From: Alteromonadaceae bacterium
GTDB lineage: Bacteria > Pseudomonadota > Gammaproteobacteria > Enterobacterales > Alteromonadaceae
Length of the DNA stretch: 50,036 nucleotides
Direction of reading: 5' to 3'
Assembly: GCA_027013165.1 (NCBI GenBank)
Contig: JALUXV010000350.1
Coordinates: 1 to 50,036 of the forward strand
Below, in pieces: positions 25,143 to 34,327 of the stretch. How positions within the stretch are numbered: position 1 is the stretch's first letter; each line of letters begins with the position of its first letter. A program made the position numbers and the translations under genes. Below the pieces are notes generated by a model, which was given only the letters and a program-made list of their open reading frames with translations, did not search any database and was not told the origin of the DNA.

Positions 25143-27458
25143 ATGCAATCAAGATATACACTTTGCGCTATCGCCATCGGTCTCGCGCTTCAGTCCTCTT
25201 ACACCGCTGCGGCAGACTCAGTAGTGCTAGAAAAAATTACCGTGACATCACAAAAACGGGAACAGTACATCAATGACGTAAGTATTGCTGTAACTGCATT
25301 TAGCGGTGAGCAAATGGAAGCGTTAGGCTTTGAGAGCAGCACCGACTTGATTGCATTTACGCCAGGTGTTTCTTTGGCTGGTGATATTGGTGGTCAACGG
25401 GCTATTTTTAATATTCGCGGTGTGGTTCAAAACGACTATGCAGACATTGCAGAGGCACCGGTTGCAGTTTATGTAGACGGCGGTTACTTAGCGAGTACTC
25501 AAGCGCAAACTTTTGGTTTATTTGATATTGATCGCGTTGAAATTCTAAAAGGCCCACAAGGTACACTGTTTGGTCGTAACGCTACCGGTGGTTTGGTGAA
25601 TACCATAACGGCTAAACCTACAGAAGAAACCGAGGGATACGCTGAACTTACCTTTGCTAGCTTTGAGCAAAAGCGTTTTGAAGGAGCCTACTCAGGTGCG
25701 CTTAGTGATTCTGTTCAAGGTCGTATATCTATTATGGCCAATAAAATGGGCAATATTCTCGAGAACGTATACGAAGACGGAGTGGCACCTGACACTCGCT
25801 TAGGTTCTGTTGGTGGTGGTGAAGACGGTTATAACGACGACACTAAAGCCATTCGCGCACAACTAAATTTTGATTTAACTACAAATTCAAACCTTCTTCT
25901 TAGTGCCAACTGGGCAGACACCACCAAAAGTGAAGGTCCTTATCAAGTAGTAAACACCACAGAAGTAAAAGACGCCGACGGCAATGTAATAGATGTTATT
26001 TACGCGGCCGACGACCCAATGGGTTGTGACACTATTCAAGCAGGCGCTTGTGTTGATGGTAACTTTAACGGCGACCCATACCGCCCAGTGCAAGGTGGTG
26101 ACTTCAACGGCAACATCGACCCAGACGGCAGCGGTGTAAAAGTGAATAAAGACTTTGCGTTTGAAGATCAAAACAAAATTGAGTCAAAGGGCTTAGCGGC
26201 TACCTACGAGTACTTTTTTGATAGCTTTACAGTTACCTCTGTTACCGACTGGAAAAACTTTACTCGTGTCATTGGATTGGACTCAGACCAAACCGCTTCA
26301 CCAGAGCTAATTTTCCAATCAGATGGCGACATTACTCAATTCAGTGAAGAGCTTCGCTTTAGCGGTGACACTATGAATAGTAAGTGGGTGGCGGGTTTAT
26401 ACTACCTAAATATCGACACTGACTATGTTCAAGGTTTGGCGGCATCTCCTACTGCGGGATGGTTGGCCGGTGAAGAACAAAACACATTAGCGTCAATTAA
26501 AACCGATTCTTACTCTATTTTTGGTCAACTTGATTATGAACTCACCGATGAATTGGTGCTTGTTACCGGTTTGCGTTTAGTTCAAGAAAACAAATCGTTA
26601 GATGGGCAGCTCGTTCAAAACCCAAATACCAACGACAGAGTCATCGAAATAGATAGCTCGGCAACACCACTGGTTGAAATGAGCTTAGATAACGACCAAT
26701 CAATGTGGTCGGCTAAAATTCAGCTTGATTACAGCCCAAGCAGCGACACTTTATTATATGCGGGCATAAACCGCGGTGTGAAAGCTGGTAACTTCAATGC
26801 GCCATTAGGCGGTGCGTTCAGTGCCTACGACCCAGAAGTACTATTAGCGTATGAAGCCGGAGCAAAATTAACCCTGCTTGATGGTAAAGCACAGCTTAAC
26901 AGTAGCATTTATTACTACGACTATACCGACTATCAGTCATTCTCGTGGGTGAATAACGCGGGCGTAGTATTTAACGAAGATGCAGCATTTACTGGTGCAG
27001 AGCTAGAATTATTCGTTAATCCTGTTGATGCCTTAGACATCATGTTTAGCGTGTCTTACACAGATGCAGTTGTAGAAGATTTGGAAGTTGCCTCTGGCAT
27101 ATTTAAAGACACTACACCTCCGTATACACCAGAGTGGCAGTCTTCTGGCTTAATTCGTTACACTTGGGATCTGGACAGTGGCGCACTGGCGGCACAGTTG
27201 AGTGGGTCGTATCAGTCTGAGTCTTTCCACAATGCGAGAAACTTTACTGCCCATACCATTGAAAGTCATTTCAAAGCAGACGCACGCTTGACGTGGACTG
27301 ACAACCAAGACTTATGGAGTGTTGCAGCCTACGTCAACAACCTTACTGACTCAGACCACGAAATTATTGGCTTTGACGTGTCGGGCTTCTACGGCACATC
27401 GCAAATCTCATATGCCAAGCCAAGAACCTTTGGTTTAACAGTGAAGCGTAATTTCTAA
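25143..27458 (+). CDS. TonB-dependent outer-membrane receptor
   Basis: A 771-residue TonB-dependent transporter. A signal peptide (about 1-23, ending SYTAAA) is followed by a TonB-box-like segment (LEKITVTSQKRE), a plug domain (about 40-160, with the FDIDRVEILKGPQGTLFGRNATGG signature) and a beta-barrel ending in the aromatic residue of KRNF. AGGGAACGC sits before the ATG. Acidic Asp/Gly-rich loops at about 290-340 could bind calcium. Two operators upstream, shared with the pyrimidine, F420 and LysR/aminotransferase promoters, suggest that it imports the pyrimidine, nucleoside or ureide substrate of the island. The substrate itself is inferred from context only. Confidence 0.92.
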   Translation: MQSRYTLCAIAIGLALQSSYTAAADSVVLEKITVTSQKREQYINDVSIAVTAFSGEQMEALGFESSTDLIAFTPGVSLAGDIGGQRAIFNIRGVVQNDYADIAEAPVAVYVDGGYLASTQAQTFGLFDIDRVEILKGPQGTLFGRNATGGLVNTITAKPTEETEGYAELTFASFEQKRFEGAYSGALSDSVQGRISIMANKMGNILENVYEDGVAPDTRLGSVGGGEDGYNDDTKAIRAQLNFDLTTNSNLLLSANWADTTKSEGPYQVVNTTEVKDADGNVIDVIYAADDPMGCDTIQAGACVDGNFNGDPYRPVQGGDFNGNIDPDGSGVKVNKDFAFEDQNKIESKGLAATYEYFFDSFTVTSVTDWKNFTRVIGLDSDQTASPELIFQSDGDITQFSEELRFSGDTMNSKWVAGLYYLNIDTDYVQGLAASPTAGWLAGEEQNTLASIKTDSYSIFGQLDYELTDELVLVTGLRLVQENKSLDGQLVQNPNTNDRVIEIDSSATPLVEMSLDNDQSMWSAKIQLDYSPSSDTLLYAGINRGVKAGNFNAPLGGAFSAYDPEVLLAYEAGAKLTLLDGKAQLNSSIYYYDYTDYQSFSWVNNAGVVFNEDAAFTGAELELFVNPVDALDIMFSVSYTDAVVEDLEVASGIFKDTTPPYTPEWQSSGLIRYTWDLDSGALAAQLSGSYQSESFHNARNFTAHTIESHFKADARLTWTDNQDLWSVAAYVNNLTDSDHEIIGFDVSGFYGTSQISYAKPRTFGLTVKRNF

Positions 27459-27505
27459 AACCTTGTTGTTCTCCTCACTGTTGATACAGTGAATTGTAAG
27501 TCTGG

Positions 27506-27534
27506 CCCCCTCTTTTGAGGGGGTTACTTTTATT
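27506..27534 (+). terminator. Intrinsic terminator after the TonB receptor
   Basis: CCCCCTC-TTTT-GAGGGGG followed by TTACTTTTATT, a textbook GC stem with U-rich tail, 47 bases after the receptor stop. It also lies just beyond the convergent sigma-factor gene and may serve both. Confidence 0.85.
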
Positions 27535-29137
27535 GGGTACCTTTTAATTTTTTGCGCACAAAATGAGAATGTAACGCTGCGGGTACAATCACAAATATGG
27601 CGAGCCCCAACAGCGCCCAATGATAATGCGTAGAGAATGTATCTAAATGGCTTATGTCAACGGCAGCTTGGTCATTAGCGTTCTTGGCAAACGCTATTGC
27701 CCCTAAAGCGGCATCATGCGCCCATGAAAACCCACCGCTAACGGCGCTTTCCCAACCCATTGATGACAACGAAGAATACGCCTTGAAACCTATTGCTGAA
27801 GCGCCGAATGCGATTGCGCCAATGGCCACGGTCCCCAAACTCAACAAGCCAAACCCCACAGCGCCGATACTGATTACCCCAAACGAAACAATTCCCACGC
27901 TTACCGGTGCTATGGCAATACCACCCCACGCAAAGAGCAACCCTCGCGCTTCAGTACCACCGGCTATCCAACCATAGGCTGGCTGTTCGCCATGTTCCGG
28001 TAAGCCGAATTGGAAATGATATAGTGGTGCGCCAAGAATGCGAATCGAGCTAATTGATTCTTTTGACTTTGTGTCATAACTGCTGTCAGAAAAAGCCTTT
28101 GGATTAAACAAGCGTTCCCGAGCACGAAGGTTCTTGAGGCTTATCGGCATTCGATACGCAAGCACAAGGTAACTGAGGGTAAACAAGGCGACTAAGCTAT
28201 GGGCAATGCCAGAGTAAAACGCTGCGGAACTTTGCGATTCAAGCGCTAAGTGTTTAAGAGCGAACATTCCTAGCGTGTAAACAATGGCGAGCAAAAAATA
28301 GCTTGCGACTATTTTAATAATAAAGTGTTTCTCATTATTGGTGCGCGATTGATCTAACCCTGCTCTTAAGCCAAAAAAAGCACTAACAAAACCAGATAGT
28401 ACTGCCAGTAATGTAATAAAGGGGGCTAATTTTAGAGCAGAGCCAGCCTTAGTTGCACCTACCCCAAAGGCCGCGGCTTTAGCTGGAGGCGCAATACCGC
28501 TAATGGCAGTGTAAACCGCTAGCGTAAAGGCAGCACCGGGCTTAGTTTTCTGAAGTGCGTCTTCCACGAATGAAGACATAGCTTGCCTAAGCAACTTTCG
28601 TCCGCGAGACAACCGCTGTTTCGCAGTAGAAACCTCAATATCAAGCTCTTGTGCCACCCGCTCAACAGATTGCTGTTCTCGATAAAACAATATAAGCGGC
28701 TCACGATAAGTTTCGTCTAAATCATTTAGCACTCGCCACATTAATGCTTCTTGCTGATCTTGTATGGCTTGGTTGTCTAAATCACCACGCTCATCGGACA
28801 CATTAACCTCATCAGTGATCTCCAATCCGTGCTTGCCAACATCCTTATCTGCTTTTCGTCTAAAAAAACTAACCTTGAACCGTAAAATGCCGCATAACCA
28901 AGCTTTTAACTTTTGCGGTTCTCTTAAGGTATCGAGCTTTTTCCACGCTTCAATAAAGGATTCTTGAGCAATATCTTCGCTTAGTTTTATGTCTCCAACT
29001 GAAGAGTAGGCCAGTGAACACAACAAATTCTGATAACGGGCGACGATTTCACAAAAAGCATCACGATCCCCCCCTAGTGACTGTATTACTAGTGCGGAGT
29101 CGTCGGTTTTCGCGATAATTTTGCTTTTTCTGAACAT
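27530..29137 (-). CDS. ECF sigma factor with C-terminal multi-span membrane domain
   Basis: A fusion of about 535 residues (ATG at 29137; a TTG four codons upstream is possible, and neither has a clear ribosome site). Residues about 20-90 form sigma region 2 (LAYSSVGDIKLSEDIAQESFIEAWKKLDTL), and about 130-185 form region 4 (LDETYREPLILFYREQQSVERVAQELDIEVSTAKQRLSRGRKLL). The rest is hydrophobic, with several membrane segments. One stretch (about 400-450) has a glycine roughly every fifth residue (for example SFGVISIGAVGFGLLSLG). No separate anti-sigma gene is adjacent, so the membrane part may itself tether or control the sigma domain. It is divergent from the CIA30-like gene. Confidence 0.85.
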   Translation of the reverse strand: MFRKSKIIAKTDDSALVIQSLGGDRDAFCEIVARYQNLLCSLAYSSVGDIKLSEDIAQESFIEAWKKLDTLREPQKLKAWLCGILRFKVSFFRRKADKDVGKHGLEITDEVNVSDERGDLDNQAIQDQQEALMWRVLNDLDETYREPLILFYREQQSVERVAQELDIEVSTAKQRLSRGRKLLRQAMSSFVEDALQKTKPGAAFTLAVYTAISGIAPPAKAAAFGVGATKAGSALKLAPFITLLAVLSGFVSAFFGLRAGLDQSRTNNEKHFIIKIVASYFLLAIVYTLGMFALKHLALESQSSAAFYSGIAHSLVALFTLSYLVLAYRMPISLKNLRARERLFNPKAFSDSSYDTKSKESISSIRILGAPLYHFQFGLPEHGEQPAYGWIAGGTEARGLLFAWGGIAIAPVSVGIVSFGVISIGAVGFGLLSLGTVAIGAIAFGASAIGFKAYSSLSSMGWESAVSGGFSWAHDAALGAIAFAKNANDQAAVDISHLDTFSTHYHWALLGLAIFVIVPAALHSHFVRKKLKGTQ

Positions 29138-29348
29138 AGTTTTCGTCAATTAAAAGTGAGCTTACCTAATAAGTGTGTGGTCTCCCGTAAAAGGTGACAC
29201 ACTTTTTTCATTTTTATTGATTTCTTCACCAAGAAAAAAATAATTCACTTTTTTTGTCACCTAATTCTCACAACGATCCACTTATTGAGTAACTACATCG
29301 CAATCTTTACGGATTGCCTTTTAAACCCTAACGAAGAGTTACTGAATA

Positions 29349-29948
29349 ATGAAATCACTTTTACTGAGCGCTGCAAAATCTATGATACCCCTGTTAATTG
29401 CACTTGTGGTGTCTAACCCCTATGACGTAAACGCCGAGTCTCTCGATACACTTATTGATGATTTTAGTCACACCACAAATAACAATTTAGGCCATGAAAG
29501 ACAGTTTATGAATGACTCCTTGGCCGGAGGAAATACCCAAGCAACAGAGCTAATCGCCTATGGTGTACTTCACTTGAGTGGAAAAATCGTTCCACCACGG
29601 GGACAACCCGGCTGGTCGAGTGCCATTCTTCCATTAGCACCTTTTGGCGAAAACCAAGACGTGAGCGAGTACCAAGGTATCAGACTTAGAATAAAACTTA
29701 ACCATGGCAACTTAACACTTTCAGCCAATAGCACTGAAATTACTAATTTTGATTATCACACTGCTCCACTGGTAGTGAAAACCGACGGCGAATTTCACGA
29801 TGTAGAAGTGCCCTTTGCATCGATGAAGCGCATGTGGTCAGAACAAGTCGCCCTTAATACAAAAACCATCACGAGTTTGAGTATCGTCGCGTTTAGCCTT
29901 CAACCAGCAGATTACAGCTTTGAAGTTGACGAAGTCACCTTTTACTAA
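29349..29948 (+). CDS. Secreted CIA30-domain protein
   Basis: A 199-residue protein with a signal peptide (about 1-29, ending DVNA). The mature part reads as a CIA30-like beta-sandwich: LIDDFSH at the start, QPGWSSAILPLAPFGENQDVSEYQGIRLRIKLN in the middle, and DGEFHDVEVPFASMKRMW followed by LSIVAFSLQPADYSFEVDEVTFY at the end. The domain is named after a complex I assembly factor, but bacterial secreted versions are often carbohydrate-binding-like with no known role. It starts a two-gene operon with an acyltransferase, divergent from the sigma factor. Confidence 0.72.
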   Translation: MKSLLLSAAKSMIPLLIALVVSNPYDVNAESLDTLIDDFSHTTNNNLGHERQFMNDSLAGGNTQATELIAYGVLHLSGKIVPPRGQPGWSSAILPLAPFGENQDVSEYQGIRLRIKLNHGNLTLSANSTEITNFDYHTAPLVVKTDGEFHDVEVPFASMKRMWSEQVALNTKTITSLSIVAFSLQPADYSFEVDEVTFY

Positions 29949-29968
29949 CCAAAACGAAAGATAAAACG

Positions 29969-31186
29969 ATGAACAACTCTCAGAACAGCAGACTTGAATA
30001 TCTAGACGTGGTGCGAGCCTTAGCGTTAATTCTGGGCGTTGTTTTTCACGCAAGCTTGTCATTTATGCCCATCTTTATCGGGTGGGCGGTAATGGATGTA
30101 TCCACAAGCTCAGCGGTAACGATATTTATGCTTATTAGCCATTCATTTCGAATGCCGCTCTTCTTTTTACTGGCTGGCTTCTTTAGTCATTTGGCCTACT
30201 ATCGATATGGCAGAACGGCCTTTTTCCAATCTAGGTTAATCAGGATTGGTATTCCTTTCCTACTTGGATGGATCATCCTTCGTCCACTACTTGTATCATC
30301 TTGGGTGATGGGGATGGAGAGCATGCAGGGCGACGTTCACATTTGGCCTGCGCTTGTTCAAGGTGTTCGCTCTTTGCTGGAACTGCCCAGTAGCTTGTTA
30401 GTAGGCACGCACCTTTGGTTTCTGTATTACTTGTTGGTGATCACCGCTGTGGTGGTTAGCCTGCGTATAATGCTTTCACTTAACAGCAAAGTAGAGAGCA
30501 AGATAAAGTACTATATTGCTGGCGCATCTCGTTGGCTAAGTCGTAGCCCACTTGCAGTAGTGTTACTCGCCGTTCCATGCACAGCTATTCTATGGCACAT
30601 GGATACGTGGGGGCTGGACACGCCGGACAAATCCCTCATGCCCCTAGTGCCAGTAGTAGCGCTCTACGGTTTTTGTTTTATTGTCGGCTGGGTGCTTCAC
30701 TCGCGCATCGACATGTTAAAGGACCTCACCAAGTTACGGATCAGTACCTTTGTTTGCAGTTGTATTGCTGTTGTTTCATGTATCCACTTGTCGGGTTATG
30801 AATGGCAACCCGCTCACGAGCAATACACCATGCTCAAAGCTTTGTTCCTGTTTTCCTATGCAGTGATGATGTGGTCATTGATAGTGCTTTCCATTGGCTT
30901 GTGCAGAAGGTTTGTCAACAAGCCTAATGCTTGGGTGAGGTACCTTTCCGACGCCTCGTACTGGATTTATCTGATTCACCTCCCCATAGTAATTTGGCTA
31001 CAAATCGCCGTTGCTGAAACATCGATACACTGGTTGCTCAAATGGCTATTGGTTTCAGGCGTAACTTTGACGGTATCCTTGGTTCTTTACGATATTCTAG
31101 TACGCCCTACCATTATTGGCCGTGTACTCAATGGGAAGCGAAAAGCCAGTGTTATTGGCCACGGCCTACGCCAAGCAAAGCACTGA
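29969..31186 (+). CDS. Acyltransferase-3 family membrane protein
   Basis: A 405-residue integral membrane acyltransferase. The N-terminal RLEYLDVVRALALILGVVFHASLSF carries the conserved Arg and His of the acyltransferase-3 family (OpgC/OafA-like), followed by about ten membrane segments. RMPLFFLLAGFFS and DASYWIYLIHLPIVIWLQ are further family blocks. Such enzymes O-acylate exported glycans or lipids. It follows the CIA30-like gene by 20 bases, so it may modify an envelope glycan together with it, perhaps under the divergent sigma factor. Confidence 0.85.
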   Translation: MNNSQNSRLEYLDVVRALALILGVVFHASLSFMPIFIGWAVMDVSTSSAVTIFMLISHSFRMPLFFLLAGFFSHLAYYRYGRTAFFQSRLIRIGIPFLLGWIILRPLLVSSWVMGMESMQGDVHIWPALVQGVRSLLELPSSLLVGTHLWFLYYLLVITAVVVSLRIMLSLNSKVESKIKYYIAGASRWLSRSPLAVVLLAVPCTAILWHMDTWGLDTPDKSLMPLVPVVALYGFCFIVGWVLHSRIDMLKDLTKLRISTFVCSCIAVVSCIHLSGYEWQPAHEQYTMLKALFLFSYAVMMWSLIVLSIGLCRRFVNKPNAWVRYLSDASYWIYLIHLPIVIWLQIAVAETSIHWLLKWLLVSGVTLTVSLVLYDILVRPTIIGRVLNGKRKASVIGHGLRQAKH

Positions 31187-31239
31187 TCTCGCGAAAAACG
31201 GCAGCTATTTGAGCTGAACAGATCAAACAAACTAGAGAG

Positions 31240-31332
31240 AAAGCCATAGACTTTTTACAGTCGTCTGAGGCAGGGATGCCGAAGCCGAGCCCCACGGACG
31301 GTTTCGGCGTGCAGTGAAAAGTCTATGGCTTT
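31240..31332 (+). repeat. Dispersed palindromic element, copy 1
   Basis: Perfect 16-base outer arms (AAAGCCATAGACTTTT / AAAAGTCTATGGCTTT) flank a core of about 60 bases. The core contains GAGGCAGGGATGCCGA at 31267-31282 and CACGGACG. A second copy with the same core but different arms is at 47337-47444 on the other strand. It lies between convergent genes, downstream of the acyltransferase. Confidence 0.8.
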
Positions 31333-31344
31333 TCACTACGTGAC

Positions 31345-32301
31345 CTAAATAGGTGTCGTTGCTGCTACACACGCCTCGTGAATCAGCCGTGCTGCTAATT
31401 TTGCAGTGCGGTTATCTATATCGTATTCAGGGCTCATTTCTGCCACATCGAGCAATCGCCATTGGTAATCTAATACAGATTGCTGTTGCCCCAACCAATG
31501 CAACATACGGATCACATATTGCGGACTAACCCCTAAGGCACTTGGCGCGCTTACACCAGGGGCAAGATTTGCTGGAAACACGTCTAAACAAATAGTCACA
31601 TAAAGCTCATCGACATTAGCCAAGAAAGTACTAAGCGTTTCTTTGTCGGTGTTAACATCGCAGTCCATATCTTTCACGTAGGTCACCTTATTAGCATTTG
31701 CAAAACTAAACAAAGCGGGCGTATTGGCAGTGTCGGCAACCCCTAAACAGGCATAGTAAAATTCCTGACCTTGCTGCTCGCAATACTGAGCAACTTGATA
31801 AAACGGCGTGCCACTGCTGGGGTTAGGAGCGGGCTTGCGCAAATCAAAATGGGCATCAAAGTTTATAATGCCGATGCGCTTTCCTACATCCTTGCACCCT
31901 TGGCTTTTCGCTAATCCTTGGTAACTGCCCCACGCTATCTCGTGCCCCCCGCCGACACCTACAACAAAATGATGCTGATTGAGTTGCTCGGTAAGTTTTT
32001 GGGCATAGGCACATTGTGCATGGTCTAAGCTCGCATCCGCAAAAATAGTGCCGCCGTCATGCAATACGCTATTGACATGCCATGCTTGATTGGCAAGAGC
32101 TCTACGAATGGCATCTGGCCCTTCAATGGCTCCCTCTCGGCCTTTGTTTGCTTTAACGCCAAGATCACAAGCAAAACCAACAAGCCCAATACCAGGCTCG
32201 GTAAGTTCATGAGATACCACCTGATGCCAACGTCGACCTGCCTCACCATCTTCTGTATCAATCCGCCCTTTCCATTTAAAATCATTACTAAACGACGACA
32301 T
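31345..32301 (-). CDS. hutG: Formimidoylglutamase
   Basis: Hydrolyses N-formimidoyl-L-glutamate to glutamate and formamide, the last step of histidine breakdown. It is an arginase-fold metalloenzyme; metal motifs visible are GGGHEIAWGSY, NFDAHFDLR and ICLDVFPANLAPG. I choose the ATG at 32301, five bases after GGAGG, giving 318 residues; a TTG frame start at 32313 overlaps the ribosome site. It overlaps the end of hutI by 14 bases, so the two are one operon. Confidence 0.93.
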   Translation of the reverse strand: MSSFSNDFKWKGRIDTEDGEAGRRWHQVVSHELTEPGIGLVGFACDLGVKANKGREGAIEGPDAIRRALANQAWHVNSVLHDGGTIFADASLDHAQCAYAQKLTEQLNQHHFVVGVGGGHEIAWGSYQGLAKSQGCKDVGKRIGIINFDAHFDLRKPAPNPSSGTPFYQVAQYCEQQGQEFYYACLGVADTANTPALFSFANANKVTYVKDMDCDVNTDKETLSTFLANVDELYVTICLDVFPANLAPGVSAPSALGVSPQYVIRMLHWLGQQQSVLDYQWRLLDVAEMSPEYDIDNRTAKLAARLIHEACVAATTPI

Positions 32302-33505
32302 GCTTGCCTCCAATCCAAATCTGTTCTGGGCGATGTTGATTTATTGCATAGGCTAACTCACATGGATGAGAGACATCCCACAAACACATATCGGCGTCCA
32401 TCCCTGTGGCGATAACACCTTTTGTGACGAGTCCCAGTGCCTTTGCACCATTCACAGTAGCACCCGCGAGTGCTTCTTCGGGCGTTAAACCAAAAAACAC
32501 ACTGGCCATATTCATTGCTGTTAGTAGCGATGCCATTGGCGAACTTCCGGGGTTTAAATCGGTTGCCACAGCCATGGGTACGTTGTGTTCACGAAACGCA
32601 TCAATAGGCGGTTTTTGAGTTTCGTTCAAGTAGTAAAATGCGCCAGGTAATAAAACCGCAACGGTGCCACTTTTCGTTAACGAAGGCACATCAGAGGGGT
32701 TCATAAACTCTACGTGATCAACAGACAGCGCATTGTATTGACTGGCCAACACTGCACCTTTTAAATCGGAAAGTTGTTCAACGTGGGCTTTCACCTTCAA
32801 ACCCAGTTTACCTGCCGCTTCAAATACCCGTTGTGATTGCTCGGGGGTAAACCCAATGGATTCACAGAACACATCAACACAGGTAGCGTACTGACCTTCG
32901 GCAACTTTGGGCATCACAGTACTACAAACAAAATCGATATAGCCGTCAGGGTTATTTTGATATTCAGGGGGTAGTGCATGTGCACCAAGATATGTGGTGG
33001 ATACATTTATACCTAAATACTCGCCCACACCATTGGCAACCTCTAGCATTTTTAGCTCGGTGTCTAGGTCTAAGCCATAGCCAGATTTTATCTCGACGGT
33101 TGTTACCCCCTCTTTAAGCAAACAAGTGGCTCGCTTTGCCGCAGCGTTAAAAAGAGTGTCGAAACCGGCTTCTCTAGTTGCTTTGACGGTACTTTTGATA
33201 CCGCCACCAGCCTTTGCGATATCGGCATAGCTTACCCCTTGCAGTCGCTGTTCAAATTCGCCAGCGCGATCACCACCGTAAACTAAATGTGTATGACAAT
33301 CTATGAGCCCAGGTGTAAGTAAATACTCACTTCCATCAATAATATTATTGGTTTTATAGCGGCATTTTGTACTTTCACCCACGTAAACTATTTTGCCATT
33401 GTGGACGGCAACAGCGCCTGATTCGATAAGTCCATAGGGCACGCCATTGTCTTGCATTGTGGCAATTTTCACATTGGTGATTAGCAAATCGCATGGGTGA
33501 GTCAT
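32288..33505 (-). CDS. hutI: Imidazolonepropionase
   Basis: Opens the imidazolone ring of 4-imidazolone-5-propanoate to give formimidoylglutamate. A 405-residue amidohydrolase with the metal motif DCHTHLVYGGDR, the KSGYGLD segment, and ATDLNPGSSP near the C terminus. The ATG at 33505 follows AAGAGG by five bases; a GTG two codons upstream is less likely. It is divergent from hutC-hutU-hutH, with a HutC-type operator 45 bases upstream. Confidence 0.95.
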   Translation of the reverse strand: MTHPCDLLITNVKIATMQDNGVPYGLIESGAVAVHNGKIVYVGESTKCRYKTNNIIDGSEYLLTPGLIDCHTHLVYGGDRAGEFEQRLQGVSYADIAKAGGGIKSTVKATREAGFDTLFNAAAKRATCLLKEGVTTVEIKSGYGLDLDTELKMLEVANGVGEYLGINVSTTYLGAHALPPEYQNNPDGYIDFVCSTVMPKVAEGQYATCVDVFCESIGFTPEQSQRVFEAAGKLGLKVKAHVEQLSDLKGAVLASQYNALSVDHVEFMNPSDVPSLTKSGTVAVLLPGAFYYLNETQKPPIDAFREHNVPMAVATDLNPGSSPMASLLTAMNMASVFFGLTPEEALAGATVNGAKALGLVTKGVIATGMDADMCLWDVSHPCELAYAINQHRPEQIWIGGKHVVV

Positions 33506-33549
33506 AAACACCTCTTGGTTGTTTTTATGTATTAAGCTTACTTGTACAT

Positions 33550-33565
33550 ACTTGTATATACAAGT
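33550..33565. promoter_or_regulatory. HutC operator
   Basis: ACTTGTATATACAAGT is a perfect 16-base palindrome matching the CTTGTATNTACAAG type bound by HutC. An additional half-site, TACTTGTA, lies ten bases to the left (33539-33546). The position between hutI and hutC lets one repressor control both divergent hut operons. Confidence 0.85.
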
Positions 33566-33613
33566 AGATTAAGCTAACGTAATTAGTGTTGTTTAGAATA
33601 ATTAGTGGATGTT

Positions 33614-34312
33614 ATGCAAGCCAGATTTGCTCAAATTAAAGCGGCGCTGACAGAACAAATAGAAACGTCAGTATTGAAGCCCGGCGATAAAGTAGCGTCG
33701 GAAAACGAACTGGCTGAGCAGTTTGGTGTAAGTCGCATGACCGCCCGCCGCGCACTAACAGAACTGGTAGACGAAGGCATATTGATACGTACTCAAGGCT
33801 TAGGCACCTTTGTATCTGACCACAGGCCCATGAGCTCTATGCTGACCATTCGCAGCATTAACGACGAAATAAAGCAGCGCGGTCATAGCTACACAAACAA
33901 AGTGATTCAGCAATGCAGTGTGAATGCCGATGAAACACAAGCGGTATGGTTAGGTGTTGAAGTAGGAACCTCTATTTATCACACTCAAGTGACTCATTTT
34001 GAAAATGGCCTTGCCGTGCAATTAGAGTCTAGATACGTTAATCCCGCCTTTGCGCCTCACTATTTAGCGCAAGATTTTACAAATACCACCGCTAATCAAT
34101 ACTTAAGCCAAGTCGCTCCACTCACCCAAGCTGACCATATTGTCGAAGCCGTGATGGCTACTGAATTTGAGTCACAAGCGCTCAGCGTTGAAGCCAATCA
34201 GCCCTGCTTAAAAGTAAGCCGTAGAACCTTTTCTGCCAAAGGAATAGTGAGCTACGCCATATTGCTACATCCGGGTAATCGCTACCGTATGGGCGGTCAT
34301 CTGGATTTTTAA
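33614..34312 (+). CDS. hutC: HutC, GntR-family histidine utilisation repressor
   Basis: A GntR/HutC-family regulator of about 232 residues. The N-terminal winged helix (LKPGDKVASENELAEQFGVSRMTARRALTELVDEGILIRTQGLGTFV) is followed by the UTRA ligand domain, which senses urocanate in HutC. The ATG at 33614 is assumed; a GTG three codons upstream at 33605 is also open and neither has a strong ribosome site. It heads hutC-hutU-hutH and probably represses itself and hutIG through the adjacent palindrome. Confidence 0.92.
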   Translation: MQARFAQIKAALTEQIETSVLKPGDKVASENELAEQFGVSRMTARRALTELVDEGILIRTQGLGTFVSDHRPMSSMLTIRSINDEIKQRGHSYTNKVIQQCSVNADETQAVWLGVEVGTSIYHTQVTHFENGLAVQLESRYVNPAFAPHYLAQDFTNTTANQYLSQVAPLTQADHIVEAVMATEFESQALSVEANQPCLKVSRRTFSAKGIVSYAILLHPGNRYRMGGHLDF

Positions 34313-34327
34313 TAAGAGATAATAATA

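Noticed and set aside
24849-25177. Minus-strand frames upstream of the TonB receptor
   Set aside because: They run through the operators and promoter region, have no ribosome sites and look like chance cysteine/phenylalanine-rich translations.
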